This document shows positions 18,136 through 27,115 of a stretch of 64,000 nucleotides of DNA, one piece after another. The translations under genes were made by a program, and so were the position numbers. How positions within the stretch are numbered: the first letter of the stretch is position 1; each line of letters starts with the position of its first letter. This DNA is from Mycobacterium sp. 141 (lineage in GTDB: Bacteria > Actinomycetota > Actinomycetes > Mycobacteriales > Mycobacteriaceae): NCBI RefSeq assembly GCF_000382405.1, contig NZ_KB908259.1:62001-126000 (forward strand). The letters run 5' to 3'. The notes under the pieces are model-generated. The model saw nothing but the letters and a program-made list of their open reading frames with translations, had not been told where the DNA came from and ran no database searches.

Positions 18136-19458
18136 TTATCTGCTTGTCGGACTCGAGCCGAGGTGTGAGCGCAGCGTTGATCCACCGTATTCCTGTCGGA
18201 ATCGTCCGCGCCGTTGCAGGACAGGAACGACATGGTCCACGAAGTTCTCGATACCGGCAGGCAGGGTGGCCGGCATGAGGTTGAATCCGTCGGCGCCGCC
18301 GCCATCGACCCAGCGCTCGATCTCGTCGGCAATGGCTTCGGGCGTGCCGACAAAAGTTGCGTGCCCACCGCCGGCGGCCAGCAAACCCAGGAGCTCACGA
18401 ACCGTCGGACGTCGGCTCTCGATGATGCGGAGAACGGTGGCGTAGCGTCCCTGCGGGCCGGTGAACTCCTCCAACGGCGGCAGTGGCGGCACGGGAGCAT
18501 CCAGGTCCCACGCCGAGGTGTCGGCTCCGACGAAGAAGGCGAGTTGGCGCAGCGCATCCTCAATCGGCAGCAGGTCGTTGAGAGTGCGTTGCTGTGCCCG
18601 CGCTTCACTCTCGGTCGATGCGACATAGGCCACCAGACCAGGCATCACGGCGATGCCGTCGGGGTCGCGACCGGCAGCAGCTGCTCGGGCCCGGATGTCG
18701 TGACGATAGGCGCGAGCTGACGGCAGGTCCCACGCGACGGCATAGACGCCTTCGGCGTACTGAGCGGCGAGGTCCCGTCCGGGCCCGGAGGCTCCGGCCT
18801 GGAATAGCACCGGGCGGCCCTGCGGCGGCGAGGGCACATTGAGCGGGCCTGCGACGTCGAAGTATCGACCGTGATGTCGCGCGGGGCGCAGCAGCGAGTG
18901 GTCCACGAACACACCGTCTCGGTCGGCGATGATCGCCTCTGCGGGCCACGAGTCCCACAACCCGTTCAGCACCTCAATGAACTCGGTCGCTCGGGCGTAG
19001 CGGTCCTCGTGGTCGGGCAGTCGGTCCGCCCCGTGATTGCGGGCTTCGTCGTCGGTCATCGAGGTGACGACGTTGATACCGGCACGGCCCCCGGAGATGT
19101 GGTCGAGGCTCGCCAGCAGGCGAGCCGCGTGGTACGGACTCCAGAATGTGCTCGATACGGTGGTGACCAGTCCGATCCGTTCGGTGGCGCGCGCCATCGC
19201 GGTCAGGGTTGTGATCGGTTCGAAGTGCCACAGCGGTCCCCGGCTCACGGCGCCGATCCCGAGGGCCTGGCCGTCGGCGAGGAATATCGCGTCCAGTCGC
19301 CCGCGCTCGGCAATCCTTGCCAGCTCTTCCCAGTACGTGATTTCTCCGAGCCGGCGCACGCTGGAGTCGGGGGCTCGCCAGGCCGCCGAGTGGTGCCCGC
19401 AGGCGAAGGCGAACAGGTTCAAGCGCACCGACGGCCGGTGTCCAGTGGAGGTTTGCAT
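18136..19458 (-). CDS. Flavin-dependent monooxygenase, NtaA/SnaA type (LLM class)
   Basis: A 440-residue FMNH2-dependent monooxygenase of the nitrilotriacetate/dibenzothiophene-sulfone group. Landmarks: LNLFAFACGHHSAAWR near the N-terminus, IFLADGQ, SSTFWSPYHAARLLASLDHI, SGGRAGINVVTS, FQAGASGPGRDLAA and the C-terminal VVPVLQRRGRFRQEYGGSTL. Last gene of an operon under a TPP riboswitch; its start overlaps the SDR stop by one base. Inference: it oxidises a thiamine-derived or pyrimidine precursor taken up by the operon's transporter. Confidence 0.88.
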   Translation of the reverse strand: MQTSTGHRPSVRLNLFAFACGHHSAAWRAPDSSVRRLGEITYWEELARIAERGRLDAIFLADGQALGIGAVSRGPLWHFEPITTLTAMARATERIGLVTTVSSTFWSPYHAARLLASLDHISGGRAGINVVTSMTDDEARNHGADRLPDHEDRYARATEFIEVLNGLWDSWPAEAIIADRDGVFVDHSLLRPARHHGRYFDVAGPLNVPSPPQGRPVLFQAGASGPGRDLAAQYAEGVYAVAWDLPSARAYRHDIRARAAAAGRDPDGIAVMPGLVAYVASTESEARAQQRTLNDLLPIEDALRQLAFFVGADTSAWDLDAPVPPLPPLEEFTGPQGRYATVLRIIESRRPTVRELLGLLAAGGGHATFVGTPEAIADEIERWVDGGGADGFNLMPATLPAGIENFVDHVVPVLQRRGRFRQEYGGSTLRSHLGSSPTSR

Positions 19459-20273
19459 CAGTGTTTGACCAAGCCGCCGTCGACGACAAGGTTCTGGCCG
19501 GTGATGGCCCGTGACCAGGGGGACGCGAAGAACAGCACGGCGTCGGCGAATTCCGCTGGTGTGGTGACCGTGCGCAGAGGTGTGGCGGCGGCGATCGCGT
19601 CGAATACGGCCCCGGGTGTGGCCGCGCTGGCGTCGGTGGTGCGTAGGAGTCCGCCGCTGACCATGTTGACGGTGACGTGCCGGGGGCCGAGGTCGTCGGC
19701 GAAAGTGCGTGTCAGCGAGAGCAGGGCGGCTTTGGATGCGGTGTAGTCGTGATAGGGCACGACGGGGTTCTGGAACAGGTTCGTGCCGATGTTGATGACG
19801 CGGCCCGAGCCGGCCCGGTCGAAGTCGCCAAGTGCTCCTTGGATCACGTTGAGTGCGGACCGCACCGCACTGCCGAACTGCGCGTCGAAGCTCGAATAGC
19901 CGATCTGATCGGCTTTTTCGCGCGCATCTCCGTTGAAGGAGAAGTTCACCAGCGCATTGTTCACCACGGTCGACACGGGGGCGTGGAACGCGTCGGCCGC
20001 CGCCGCGATGAGCGCATCGACCTGTGGCCGGTCGCGGACATCGGCCGCGGCGGCGATCGCCCGGCCGGGATGCTGAGCCGCGAGCTGTTCTGCTGCATCT
20101 CGACTGGAGTGGTAATTGATGACCACTCGTGCGCCCTCGCGCAGGAATGCCTCTGAAATGGCGCGGCCGAGCCCGCGCGCTCCGCCGGTGACCAGGACCA
20201 CCTGTTCGGAGATCCTCGGTGCGGTAGGTACGCCGTTCTGTTCGGGCGGTGTCTCTCGTGCTGGGTTGGTCAC
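19458..20273 (-). CDS. Short-chain dehydrogenase/reductase (SDR)
   Basis: Classical SDR, 271 residues. Cofactor motif TGGARGLGRAI, the NNALV (NNAG-equivalent) strand, and the catalytic Tyr-Lys pair in YHDYTASKAA are present; a Ser in the usual position is replaced by INIGTN, so the catalytic Ser may be altered. Similar to 3-oxoacyl-ACP reductases. Part of the TPP-riboswitch operon, 39 bp after the ABC ATPase gene. Confidence 0.88.
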   Translation of the reverse strand: MTNPARETPPEQNGVPTAPRISEQVVLVTGGARGLGRAISEAFLREGARVVINYHSSRDAAEQLAAQHPGRAIAAAADVRDRPQVDALIAAAADAFHAPVSTVVNNALVNFSFNGDAREKADQIGYSSFDAQFGSAVRSALNVIQGALGDFDRAGSGRVINIGTNLFQNPVVPYHDYTASKAALLSLTRTFADDLGPRHVTVNMVSGGLLRTTDASAATPGAVFDAIAAATPLRTVTTPAEFADAVLFFASPWSRAITGQNLVVDGGLVKH

Positions 20274-20312
20274 GCTCGTGCGCCTTTCTTGTGCGGTGTG
20301 GCGGGCCAGAAT

Positions 20313-21125
20313 CTAGAACTGGGTGGGTGCTGCGAGGGCGGGGGACGGGTCGTCCGCTCCGGTGACCGCTTCCAGCAGTGTGCGTTCCAGGCGGCCGAAC
20401 TCCGGCGTGGTCGTCACCGCGATGTCGCGTGGTCTCGGAAGGTCGACGGCGAGGCTCAGCCGTACCCGTGCCGGTCGTGGGCTGAGCACCACGACACGGT
20501 CGGAGAGGATGAGAGCTTCGCGGATGTCGTGGGTGACCAGCAGCGCTGTCCAGGAATTCTCGGCCCAGACCTGCTGCAGCCAGTCCTGGAGCTGCATTCG
20601 GGTGAGGGCGTCGAGCGCGCCGAATGGCTCGTCGAGCAGCAGCGTGGGGCGTTGCTGGGCGACTGTGCGTAGCAGTGCGGCGCGCTGTCGCATACCGCCG
20701 GACAGCTCGAAGGGGTAGGCGTCCTCAAACCCTGCCAGTCCGAAACGGGCAAACAGATCCCGCGCCTGGGCCCGCGCCTTCCGACGCGGCACGCCCTGGA
20801 CTTCCAGGCCGAGTGCGGTGTTCTCCGCGATAGTGCGCCAGGGGAAGAGGAGATCCTGCTGAGGCATGTATGCGGCGTGGGCGGGCGTGCCGGTGATGTC
20901 GGTGCCGTCCAGCTCGATCGTCCCCGACGTGGGGCGGTCAAGACCCGCGATGAGCGTGAACAGCGTGCTCTTACCCGCCCCTGACGGGCCCAGGATCGAG
21001 ACGAATTCGTGTGGTTCGACGGACATGGATATGCCGTCGAGCACTTTCCTCGTCTGGCCTCGCGGCAGAGGGAACTCCCGCGTGATGGCGGTCAGTCGCA
21101 GTCGCGGCGGCGCCTGCAGCGTCAT
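20313..21125 (-). CDS. ABC transporter ATPase (ThiZ/SsuB-like)
   Basis: A 270-residue ATPase with Walker A GPSGAGKST, Q-loop MPQQDLLFPW, signature LSGGMRQR, Walker B LLLDEPFGALD and H-loop VTHDIREAL. The sequence type is that of nitrate/sulfonate/thiamine-precursor importers. It overlaps the permease gene by 4 bp. With the riboswitch and the THI5-like binding protein it should power uptake of a hydroxymethylpyrimidine-type precursor. Confidence 0.92.
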   Translation of the reverse strand: MTLQAPPRLRLTAITREFPLPRGQTRKVLDGISMSVEPHEFVSILGPSGAGKSTLFTLIAGLDRPTSGTIELDGTDITGTPAHAAYMPQQDLLFPWRTIAENTALGLEVQGVPRRKARAQARDLFARFGLAGFEDAYPFELSGGMRQRAALLRTVAQQRPTLLLDEPFGALDALTRMQLQDWLQQVWAENSWTALLVTHDIREALILSDRVVVLSPRPARVRLSLAVDLPRPRDIAVTTTPEFGRLERTLLEAVTGADDPSPALAAPTQF

Positions 21126-21961
21126 GTTTGCGCGTTCTTTCGTTGCTTGGTGTGCCAGGGGATTACGGCTCGTTCGATCAGGTAGGTCGAGAGGTAGAGG
21201 CCGATGCTGGCAACGGCCGCGACCGCGACAGCAGCGAGGACAAGGTCGGTACGGAAAGCGTTCTTCTGCACGCTCATGTAGATGCCTAGGCCGTGCCGGG
21301 CTCCGACGTACTCGGCGAAGATCGCTCCGGTGACGGCGTAGGTGATGCCGATCCGCAGCGCGGTGAAGAAGCCAGGGAGCGCCGACGGCAGCCGTACGAG
21401 CAAGAAGGTGCGGGTTCGGCTGGCTCCCATGCTCCGAAGGAGACGGCTGGCTCCGCCGTCAGCCGAGGCGAATCCTTCAATCAGGCCGATTGCGACAGGG
21501 AAGAACGTCACGAGGGCGACCACGAGCATTTTGGGCCAGAGCCCGAAGCCGAACCAGATGACCATCAGCGGAGCGATCGCGACGACCGGGAGGGTCTGAG
21601 AGGCCACCAGTATGGGCATCAGCCCGCGCCGGAACGCCGGGAAGAAATCCGCGACGATCGCGATCGCCCACGCACATGCCAGAGACAGCGCGAATCCGGC
21701 CGCGGTGACTCCGAGGGTAGCGAGCGTATGTTCGAGAATCGTTGTTCGTTGGTCCCAGCCCGAAGTCAGTACCCGGGAGGGAGCTGGAAGCACCTGTGGC
21801 CGTGCGTTTGTGACGCGCACCGTGATTTCCCAGGCCACGATGAGCGCGGCCACGAACGCCAGCGGTGCCCATACGGCGGACCCGGTGTTTCTCCGTTGTC
21901 CGTCGGGGCGGCGCGTCGATTCCATACCGTCCTGGATCACGGTCGGCGACTCAGCCGGCAC
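21122..21961 (-). CDS. ABC transporter permease (ThiX/SsuC-like)
   Basis: A 279-residue inner-membrane permease with about six transmembrane segments and the EAA-type loop (EGFASADGGASRLLRSMGAS) that contacts the ATPase. It overlaps the binding-protein gene by 11 bp and the ATPase gene by 4 bp. Confidence 0.92.
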   Translation of the reverse strand: MPAESPTVIQDGMESTRRPDGQRRNTGSAVWAPLAFVAALIVAWEITVRVTNARPQVLPAPSRVLTSGWDQRTTILEHTLATLGVTAAGFALSLACAWAIAIVADFFPAFRRGLMPILVASQTLPVVAIAPLMVIWFGFGLWPKMLVVALVTFFPVAIGLIEGFASADGGASRLLRSMGASRTRTFLLVRLPSALPGFFTALRIGITYAVTGAIFAEYVGARHGLGIYMSVQKNAFRTDLVLAAVAVAAVASIGLYLSTYLIERAVIPWHTKQRKNAQT

Positions 21962-23018
21962 GGTATTCGTCGGTGACGTACGCCGTCCAGTCCGGCTCCG
22001 CGGTCAACCGCGCGCCGTCGGCGTCGGCAAGCAGCCCGCTGTCGAAAAGAAACTTGCCGAGCTCGCTCCACTGCTGCGGTGTCTGACGCCCGAACTCACC
22101 GTTCTGGTCGAGCATGTACTTCGCCGAGAGGAGTTTCTGGCTCTCGGTCAGGAAGTCGAGGTCGGTGAGAACATCACTGTTCTCCTGCTGCAGGATCGCC
22201 GCTGCGGCCACGGGGTCCTTCACAGCGTCCTCGTACCCTCGGGCAAGCGCCTGGACGAAGCCTGCCGCGATCTTCGGGTGCTCCTTCAGCCAGGTGCCGT
22301 TTCCCGTGACGATCACCTGGTAGCTGTCAGGAAAGCCGTAATCGGTATACGCGAAGTTCTTGAGTTTGATACCGCGGCGCTCGGCCTCGATGCCCTCCCA
22401 GGCGACAAACGGCACCGTGAAGTCCACATCTCGCGAGTAAAGCGCCTCATAGGCGGTTGTTCCCAGGACTACCGTGTCGAACTTGCCCGCGCCGCCCGCA
22501 TTCTGGATGACGGCACGCATGATGGCTTCCTCGGACGCAGATCCGAAGCCGCCGTAGACCAGCCCGTCGAGGTCGGCGGGACTCCGGATGTCGTCGCGGT
22601 TCCCGAGGACGCTGATCCGCGTCGTCCAGTGCTGTTGGACCGCGAGCACGGAGCGCAGGTCGGCACCTGCGGCCATCGCCACCGATGTGCTCGGCTGGAA
22701 ACCTATGCCGAACTCCGCCTGACCAGAGTCGACGAGGACGTCAGGAGAGCTGCTGTTATATGGCACAACCTCGACGTCGATTCCGGCATCGGCGAAGTAG
22801 CCCTTGTTGATCGCGACGTACAGCCCGGTGTGGTTCGTGTTCGGCGTCCAGTCCAGCGCAAAGCGCACTTTCGCCCGTTCAGGTGACGAGCCGGTCGACT
22901 CGTTGGTCGAACTCGAGCCACAGGCGCCGACTACGACTGCAAGCGTTGCTACGACGCTCGCCGCCATGAATCGGCGACGGGGTGTGGTCATGGTGTGGGC
23001 GGGATGGTAGCTCGTCAT
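21951..23018 (-). CDS. ABC transporter substrate-binding lipoprotein, NMT1/THI5-like
   Basis: A 355-residue lipoprotein: RRRF twin-Arg n-region, hydrophobic core and lipobox VVVGAC. The mature part has the THI5/NMT1 hallmarks FALDWTPNTNHTGLYVA, GYFADAGIDVEVVPY and QAEFGIGFQPS. This DWTPNTNH variant is typical of ThiY-like proteins that bind formyl-aminomethyl-methylpyrimidine from degraded thiamine. I kept the first ATG (23018), because GGGGA precedes it; an internal ATG lacks one. First gene after the TPP riboswitch. Confidence 0.9.
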   Translation of the reverse strand: MTSYHPAHTMTTPRRRFMAASVVATLAVVVGACGSSSTNESTGSSPERAKVRFALDWTPNTNHTGLYVAINKGYFADAGIDVEVVPYNSSSPDVLVDSGQAEFGIGFQPSTSVAMAAGADLRSVLAVQQHWTTRISVLGNRDDIRSPADLDGLVYGGFGSASEEAIMRAVIQNAGGAGKFDTVVLGTTAYEALYSRDVDFTVPFVAWEGIEAERRGIKLKNFAYTDYGFPDSYQVIVTGNGTWLKEHPKIAAGFVQALARGYEDAVKDPVAAAAILQQENSDVLTDLDFLTESQKLLSAKYMLDQNGEFGRQTPQQWSELGKFLFDSGLLADADGARLTAEPDWTAYVTDEYRAG

Positions 23019-23255
23019 GACAGGTTCCCCGTTCGGCGATTTGCCAGATCGGCTGCGGTATTTAGGCAGTCACGGCGCAAAGGTCCCTGAATGGGCGATG
23101 CCCCGGGGCTGCGAGACGAGGCTGGGTCTGGTCGGGCCCCTTGGAGGTGACGGCCCGCCGAGAGTACGAGCTTCTTTGGACGGCGAGGGCGGACCTGACG
23201 ACGTGCACCGCGGTCGGCGGGGCGGCTATCCACCCGGTTACGCAAAAACAACTCC

Positions 23256-23335
23256 GACAATCCCTTCGCCAGTACGAACTGGATCAGGTTCAACGGGTGT
23301 GATCTCAGCCGACTCCCGCGCCGGCACCCCGTGTC
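23256..23335 (-). promoter_or_regulatory. TPP riboswitch (THI element)
   Basis: Read on the minus strand: GACACGGGGTGCC, then GGCTGAGATCACACCCGTTG, AACCTGATCCAGTTCGTACT and GGCGAAGGGA. These are the conserved thi-box segments in the right order and spacing. It lies about 240 nt before the binding-protein gene. Thiamine pyrophosphate should switch the operon off. Confidence 0.95.
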
Positions 23336-23535
23336 ACTGCAGGGGATCCTAACAGCAGAATGGCGCGCAGCGGTCCTCGAGAGTCGTTCGGTGTCGGTTG
23401 CGCCAACGGGCAGCGAAACCTGCGCTACTGCGTGGTCCGTCAATTTTCTCGCAGAACAACCCACCGGAGGTCGACAACGAGACCCTTCGCTGTGGATTCG
23501 ATCGACGAAAAGTGTTGGGAATCATCGCGATCAGC

Positions 23536-23700
23536 TCAGGTGGCGAAAGGTCTCGACGTCCGTTCCTCATAGCGCATACTGCTGATGTCCGGGGCGCGCT
23601 GCGGATACTGCTGCCGAAGCTTGCTGATGCGGGTATGCCCGATGTCGTCGGTGCCGACGTGGCCGGGACCAGCATGGGGCCGCCCGGGAGGGCGTCCGTC
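23536..23700 (-). pseudogene. Collapsed remnant of a second urease accessory locus (ureG'-ureD'-ureF')
   Basis: On the minus strand this frame runs from a piece of the ureG 3' end, through [20 protein letters not shown] (the UreD N-terminus), straight into SSMRYEERTSRPFAT, the UreF C-terminus, in the same order as the intact operon but with the bulk of ureD, all of ureE and most of ureF deleted. The intact counterparts are at 8291-8311, 8220-8280 and 6335-6380. Confidence 0.8.
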
Positions 23701-24068
23701 AACACGGTTCATCTGCTGCATCATCAAGTAGAAGTCCCAGGTCAGCGTGTCGCGCGAATGGTCAGGCAAGTAGCAGCAGGCGCCGCATTACGAGGCTTCA
23801 CCGCAAAGCGTGCGGACGGAAAGGCCTGCGGCGCAGGCGAAAACGGAGGTTTACCGGTGACCCGCCATATTCGATACAGCGTCACTGCGTGACGATATGA
23901 GTATGTCGCGACCGATTGATGAATCGTGCTTCGTGGGAAAGTAGTGATGGTCACTGGGGGCCGCTCGTAGGATCGGCGCGTCAAGGGGCGAGGTCATCGA
24001 GGGCTACTTACGGGAGTTGCCGGACGCCGCCAACCATCCGGTGTTCATGCCCACCGCGTTGTGTCGGT
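23701..24068. other. Intergenic region after the urease relic
   Basis: No supportable gene. It contains a trace of the dispersed repeat (23850-23880) and a short + strand open stretch near 23980-24083 (…EVIEGYLRELPDAANHP…) that may be the end of a lost gene. Confidence 0.4.
23850..23880 (+). repeat. Dispersed repeat, core trace
   Basis: TACCGGTGACCCGCCATATT followed by CGATACAG matches the GGTAACCC-CGCC-TATTCGATTCC core of the repeat family. Confidence 0.5.
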
Positions 24069-24278
24069 TCACGCCACACTGCTGACGATTGCTATAATCA
24101 GCCCGCCCAGGGTCAGCACCCCGACCATCATCGCGGCGGCGATCGCCCGGCCCCGTCGGCGCCGGCGTATGTCGTAGATCGCCACTGCGATGCCGGCGAA
24201 GATCAACGCTGCATAGGCCGCCAATCCCACCGTCAGCGCCGCCGTTGCGGCGGCGCTGGTCAGGGTCACGTTGTGCAC
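24069..24278 (-). CDS. Small two-helix membrane protein
   Basis: A 69-residue protein with two hydrophobic helices (AAATAALTVGLAAYAALIFA and AIAAAMMVGVLTLGGLIIAI) separated by a basic loop YDIRRRRRGR, which should stay cytoplasmic. No family recognised. The codon pattern and composition are those of a real mycobacterial membrane peptide. Confidence 0.55.
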   Translation of the reverse strand: MHNVTLTSAAATAALTVGLAAYAALIFAGIAVAIYDIRRRRRGRAIAAAMMVGVLTLGGLIIAIVSSVA

Positions 24279-24333
24279 GCCGTGAGCCTACGGCGCGAAC
24301 GGAAGCATCGTGCCGTCTGACAGTTCCGACAAG

Positions 24334-24711
24334 TCACCGCCACGCGGTTCGCGCATGTTTGATGAACGCTCTGGTCAGCGAGGTCTCGATGTCAGTGATA
24401 CCCGGCACCTGCGCGAGGGTGGAGGTGGGGTAGTCGTACAGGGCGTCGACAGTCGGGCTGACAACCGTCGCTTGTAGGTTGGCCGGGCCGCTGACCACTG
24501 CGACGAACATCGTGGGACCGTGGGTGGTGATGGCGGTACCGGCTGCGTGCAGGTGACGTGTTTCTACCTTGATGTACAGGTTGGCGCCGACGCCATATCC
24601 CAGCTTGGCGGGATCGAGATCCAAGTCGAGCTGTCCGGCCGGGTATCTCGATGGAGTCGTCCGCCGCTGGAACAATCCTGGCAAATATTGGCGGATCTGG
24701 TTCGGGTACAA
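24334..24711 (-). pseudogene. Lrp/AsnC-family regulator, ligand-binding part only
   Basis: The 125-residue frame carries the C-terminal AsnC/RAM domain (LDPAKLGYGVGANLYIKVE, MFVAVVSGPANLQATVV, TLAQVPGITDIETSLTRAFI). The N-terminal helix-turn-helix expected upstream (about 24,710-24,910) is broken over several frames. I read it as a decayed regulator; a standalone RAM-domain protein is the alternative. Confidence 0.6.
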
Positions 24712-24900
24712 CCATGCTCAGGCTAGCGATGATTGGACACGCCCGCCACCATCTCACTATCACCTCCGGCACGGTCGAACCACTTTCTGCTGGCCCCGTG
24801 ACCAATGCTGCCAAGCACCCATCGTCCTGGACTCGGAGAGACGTCGAAGAAGCGGATCGTCTATTCCCCAAAACGCTCAGTGAGTTGGCGTCATTGGCGC

Positions 24901-25188
24901 CTAGTCCGGGTGCGAACTCGGATCGTAGTCGGAGTCGCAACAGTCCTCTGGGATGTGGATCGGGCCCTGAGGGTTGAGGAACGTGACGGTTTCGCCTCCG
25001 AAGATGCCGCCCGCGTGCGTCAAGGCCGCAGGAAACTGCTTGCCGAGCTTTTCACGCAGCACACGCGTCCACTCCTCCAACTGCTCATTAGGCACGAGCG
25101 GGGCGATGGTGCTCAGCCTGTAGCTGAGCACCATTGGCAGCGAGCGAAAGGGCTTAGGGGCACCGTTCCCGGGAGCGGACTCAGACAT
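24901..25188 (-). CDS. Small acidic-tailed peptide, candidate graspetide precursor
   Basis: Ninety-five residues, with GGAG at the right distance before the ATG, starting 18 bp after the ATP-grasp ligase stop. The N-terminal two thirds looks like a leader (helical LVPNEQLEEWTRVLREKLGK). The C-terminus FLNPQGPIHIPEDCCDSDYD followed by PSSHPD is rich in Asp/Glu side chains with nearby Ser, Thr and Lys acceptors, as expected for an omega-ester or omega-amide linked peptide. I do not recognise a described core family. Confidence 0.6.
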   Translation of the reverse strand: MSESAPGNGAPKPFRSLPMVLSYRLSTIAPLVPNEQLEEWTRVLREKLGKQFPAALTHAGGIFGGETVTFLNPQGPIHIPEDCCDSDYDPSSHPD

Positions 25189-25206
25189 GTGTCTCCATTC
25201 CGTCGG

Positions 25207-26223
25207 TCAAGTGGTACGGCTGGGACGCATCCTAACTGCGTTGGCCTCCGTGCATAGGTATTCGGCAAGTCGAGCACTGAGGGGAATCTTCGCAAGTGCC
25301 TCGACGAACAGAAACTGGCCCTGGGGGTTGATCTCGAGAAAGACCGGATCGCCGGTCGCGGGGAGCTTTAGATCTACCACGCCCATCTTGAGACCGAGCG
25401 CTGCTACCAGCGTCCGCAGACGGTCGGCCAACTTTTGCGGCACCGTCCATTCCACCATCGGTGTCGTCAGATCGCTCCGCCAGTCCAGGCGACTGGCCGT
25501 GAGCAGCGCGGCGTCGACCCGGTTTCCGAATACGTTCGCGCGTATGTGGCGATCGCCGTGGATGTGCTGCTGGTAGATCGCCGGGCAGATTCGCATCGAG
25601 TCGTCGTCGTCGAGCGCTGCGGGTGTCAGGCGCTGCGTGGTGATCGTTCCGGCTAGGCGCGACCCGTGGACCGTCTTGATCACCACGTCCCCGTCCAGCG
25701 ACGCGCAGAACTCGCGAATCGCCACCGGATCGTTGCTCACGAGCGTTCGTGGAACGTTGAAGCCGACGCTTGATGCGGCACGCAGTTGAACAAGCTTGTT
25801 GTCCGCGTGGTCGGTGGCTGTCGGCGAGCTCACCCAGGTGCCGGTGAAATCGGTCAGTAGAGCGCCCCGCATCGAACTTCGCGAATCATTGTTGATGAGG
25901 TCTTTGTGAACTGTGTCCGCGTCGGCATCGAGCAGTTGCGGAGCGTTCACCCGTCGCCACCAGACGACATCGATGGCCGATACAGCCACGGGGCCTGCCG
26001 ATGTTGTCAGGACCGACGAACCGGGGTCGCTCGACCAAGAGAGTGGGCCCGAGCTGGAAACGCGATTAGATTCGACGATCACGCAGTCGGTCTCGCGCTG
26101 GCGGACCAGGTCTGCGACGGCAAGAGCGTGCAGATCGTTGGCCACCGACACGATGGCGACGCGGGCTGGCGATCTCTGGTCTTGCTCCCGAGAAAGGCGG
26201 CGACTGACTGCGTCTTGGTGCAC
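25207..26223 (-). CDS. ATP-grasp ligase of the RiPP (graspetide) maturase type
   Basis: A 338-residue ATP-grasp enzyme resembling the MvdC/MvdD group. Seen: a Rossmann-like N-terminus (VAIVSVANDLHALAVADLV), DNKLVQLRAASSVGFNVPRT, VVIKTVHGSR with the ATP-binding Lys, and the metal motif VFLEINPQGQFLFVE. The start GTG 26223 is preceded by AAGGAGG; the frame extends further without a ribosome site. The family forms side-chain ester or amide links in ribosomal peptides. The next gene downstream encodes a fitting small peptide. Confidence 0.8.
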   Translation of the reverse strand: MHQDAVSRRLSREQDQRSPARVAIVSVANDLHALAVADLVRQRETDCVIVESNRVSSSGPLSWSSDPGSSVLTTSAGPVAVSAIDVVWWRRVNAPQLLDADADTVHKDLINNDSRSSMRGALLTDFTGTWVSSPTATDHADNKLVQLRAASSVGFNVPRTLVSNDPVAIREFCASLDGDVVIKTVHGSRLAGTITTQRLTPAALDDDDSMRICPAIYQQHIHGDRHIRANVFGNRVDAALLTASRLDWRSDLTTPMVEWTVPQKLADRLRTLVAALGLKMGVVDLKLPATGDPVFLEINPQGQFLFVEALAKIPLSARLAEYLCTEANAVRMRPSRTT

Positions 26224-26326
26224 TCCGCCTCCTTCGGCGGACGCTGTGATCATCCGGCGCGGCATCATGCGTTCAATGCTGTGTGCCCAATACAGAGGGT
26301 TGCCGCAGGCACGCCGCGCACGTAGC

Positions 26327-26548
26327 TCACTGGTTCATAACGTGTGGCGATAGAGGACCCGCTAGTGTGCTCGAGCGCCGCTGGTGGCAACGGTGGTGGT
26401 CCAGTGCGGTCGGCGAGCGCGCTGCTGAGCCCGGGGCATGGGCCGTCATGCCTCGCTCTTCGAGCTCGCTGGCGGCGACCATCCCGGCCAAGCCCGGCCC
26501 GACAATGATGACATCAGTGTCCAGGGCGCTAACGTCATGGGCTAGCAC
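26327..26548 (-). pseudogene. N-terminal fragment of an FAD-dependent dehydrogenase
   Basis: Starts DTDVIIVGPGLAGMVAASEL, a Rossmann FAD-binding motif of the KstD/FAD-binding dehydrogenase type, but similarity ends after about 40 residues and the frame closes at 73. It follows yaeQ by 15 bp, so the pair was probably an operon before truncation. Confidence 0.65.
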
Positions 26549-26563
26549 CTCGGACTCAGGCGT

Positions 26564-27115
26564 TCACTCCAATGGCTCGGGTGTGAAGGTGACGTCGACT
26601 CCGCCTATGGTCATCGTCACCTGACCTTCGATCACCATCACTTGTGCCGAAACCCGTCGATCGACAGTCTGGGCCAGTTGCTGCACCGATGTGTGCGGTA
26701 TCTGCAGCACCGAGAGGTTCGGCAGCCCCGCCACTTTGGGGCCGACGGTGCGCCACCAGGTGGCCACGCCGGCGGCGAACGGGAAGAGCAGCACCTGGTC
26801 GGCCTGGCTGGCCGCCTTGCTCAAGGCGCGTTCGTCGGGCTGGCCGACGTTGATCCACTCCAGGATCCGGCCGGTGTAGTCGGCGAGCCGCAAGTCCGGT
26901 ACGCCAGGGGTGGACAGGCCTGCCCCGAACGTCAACTCACCGTCGACGTCGCTGAGTCGGTGTGCGCGAAGCCCAAAAGCCAACAACCGCACCACCATCC
27001 GCTCATCGGTCTCACTGGGATGACGGGCCACGGTCAGTGCGTGATCGGCATAGTAACCGTGATCGACATCGGAGACGCCAAGTTCGACTTTGAATACTGT
27101 TGCAGAAAGGGCCAC
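26564..27115 (-). CDS. yaeQ: YaeQ family protein
   Basis: A 183-residue protein of the YaeQ family, which adopts a PD-(D/E)XK nuclease-like fold of unknown role. Family signatures: MALSATVFKVELGVSDVDHG, LTVARHPSETDERMVVRLLAF, DLRLADYTGRILEWINVGQP and the C-terminal strand TMTIGGVDVTF. Followed by a truncated flavoprotein gene. Confidence 0.88.
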   Translation of the reverse strand: MALSATVFKVELGVSDVDHGYYADHALTVARHPSETDERMVVRLLAFGLRAHRLSDVDGELTFGAGLSTPGVPDLRLADYTGRILEWINVGQPDERALSKAASQADQVLLFPFAAGVATWWRTVGPKVAGLPNLSVLQIPHTSVQQLAQTVDRRVSAQVMVIEGQVTMTIGGVDVTFTPEPLE

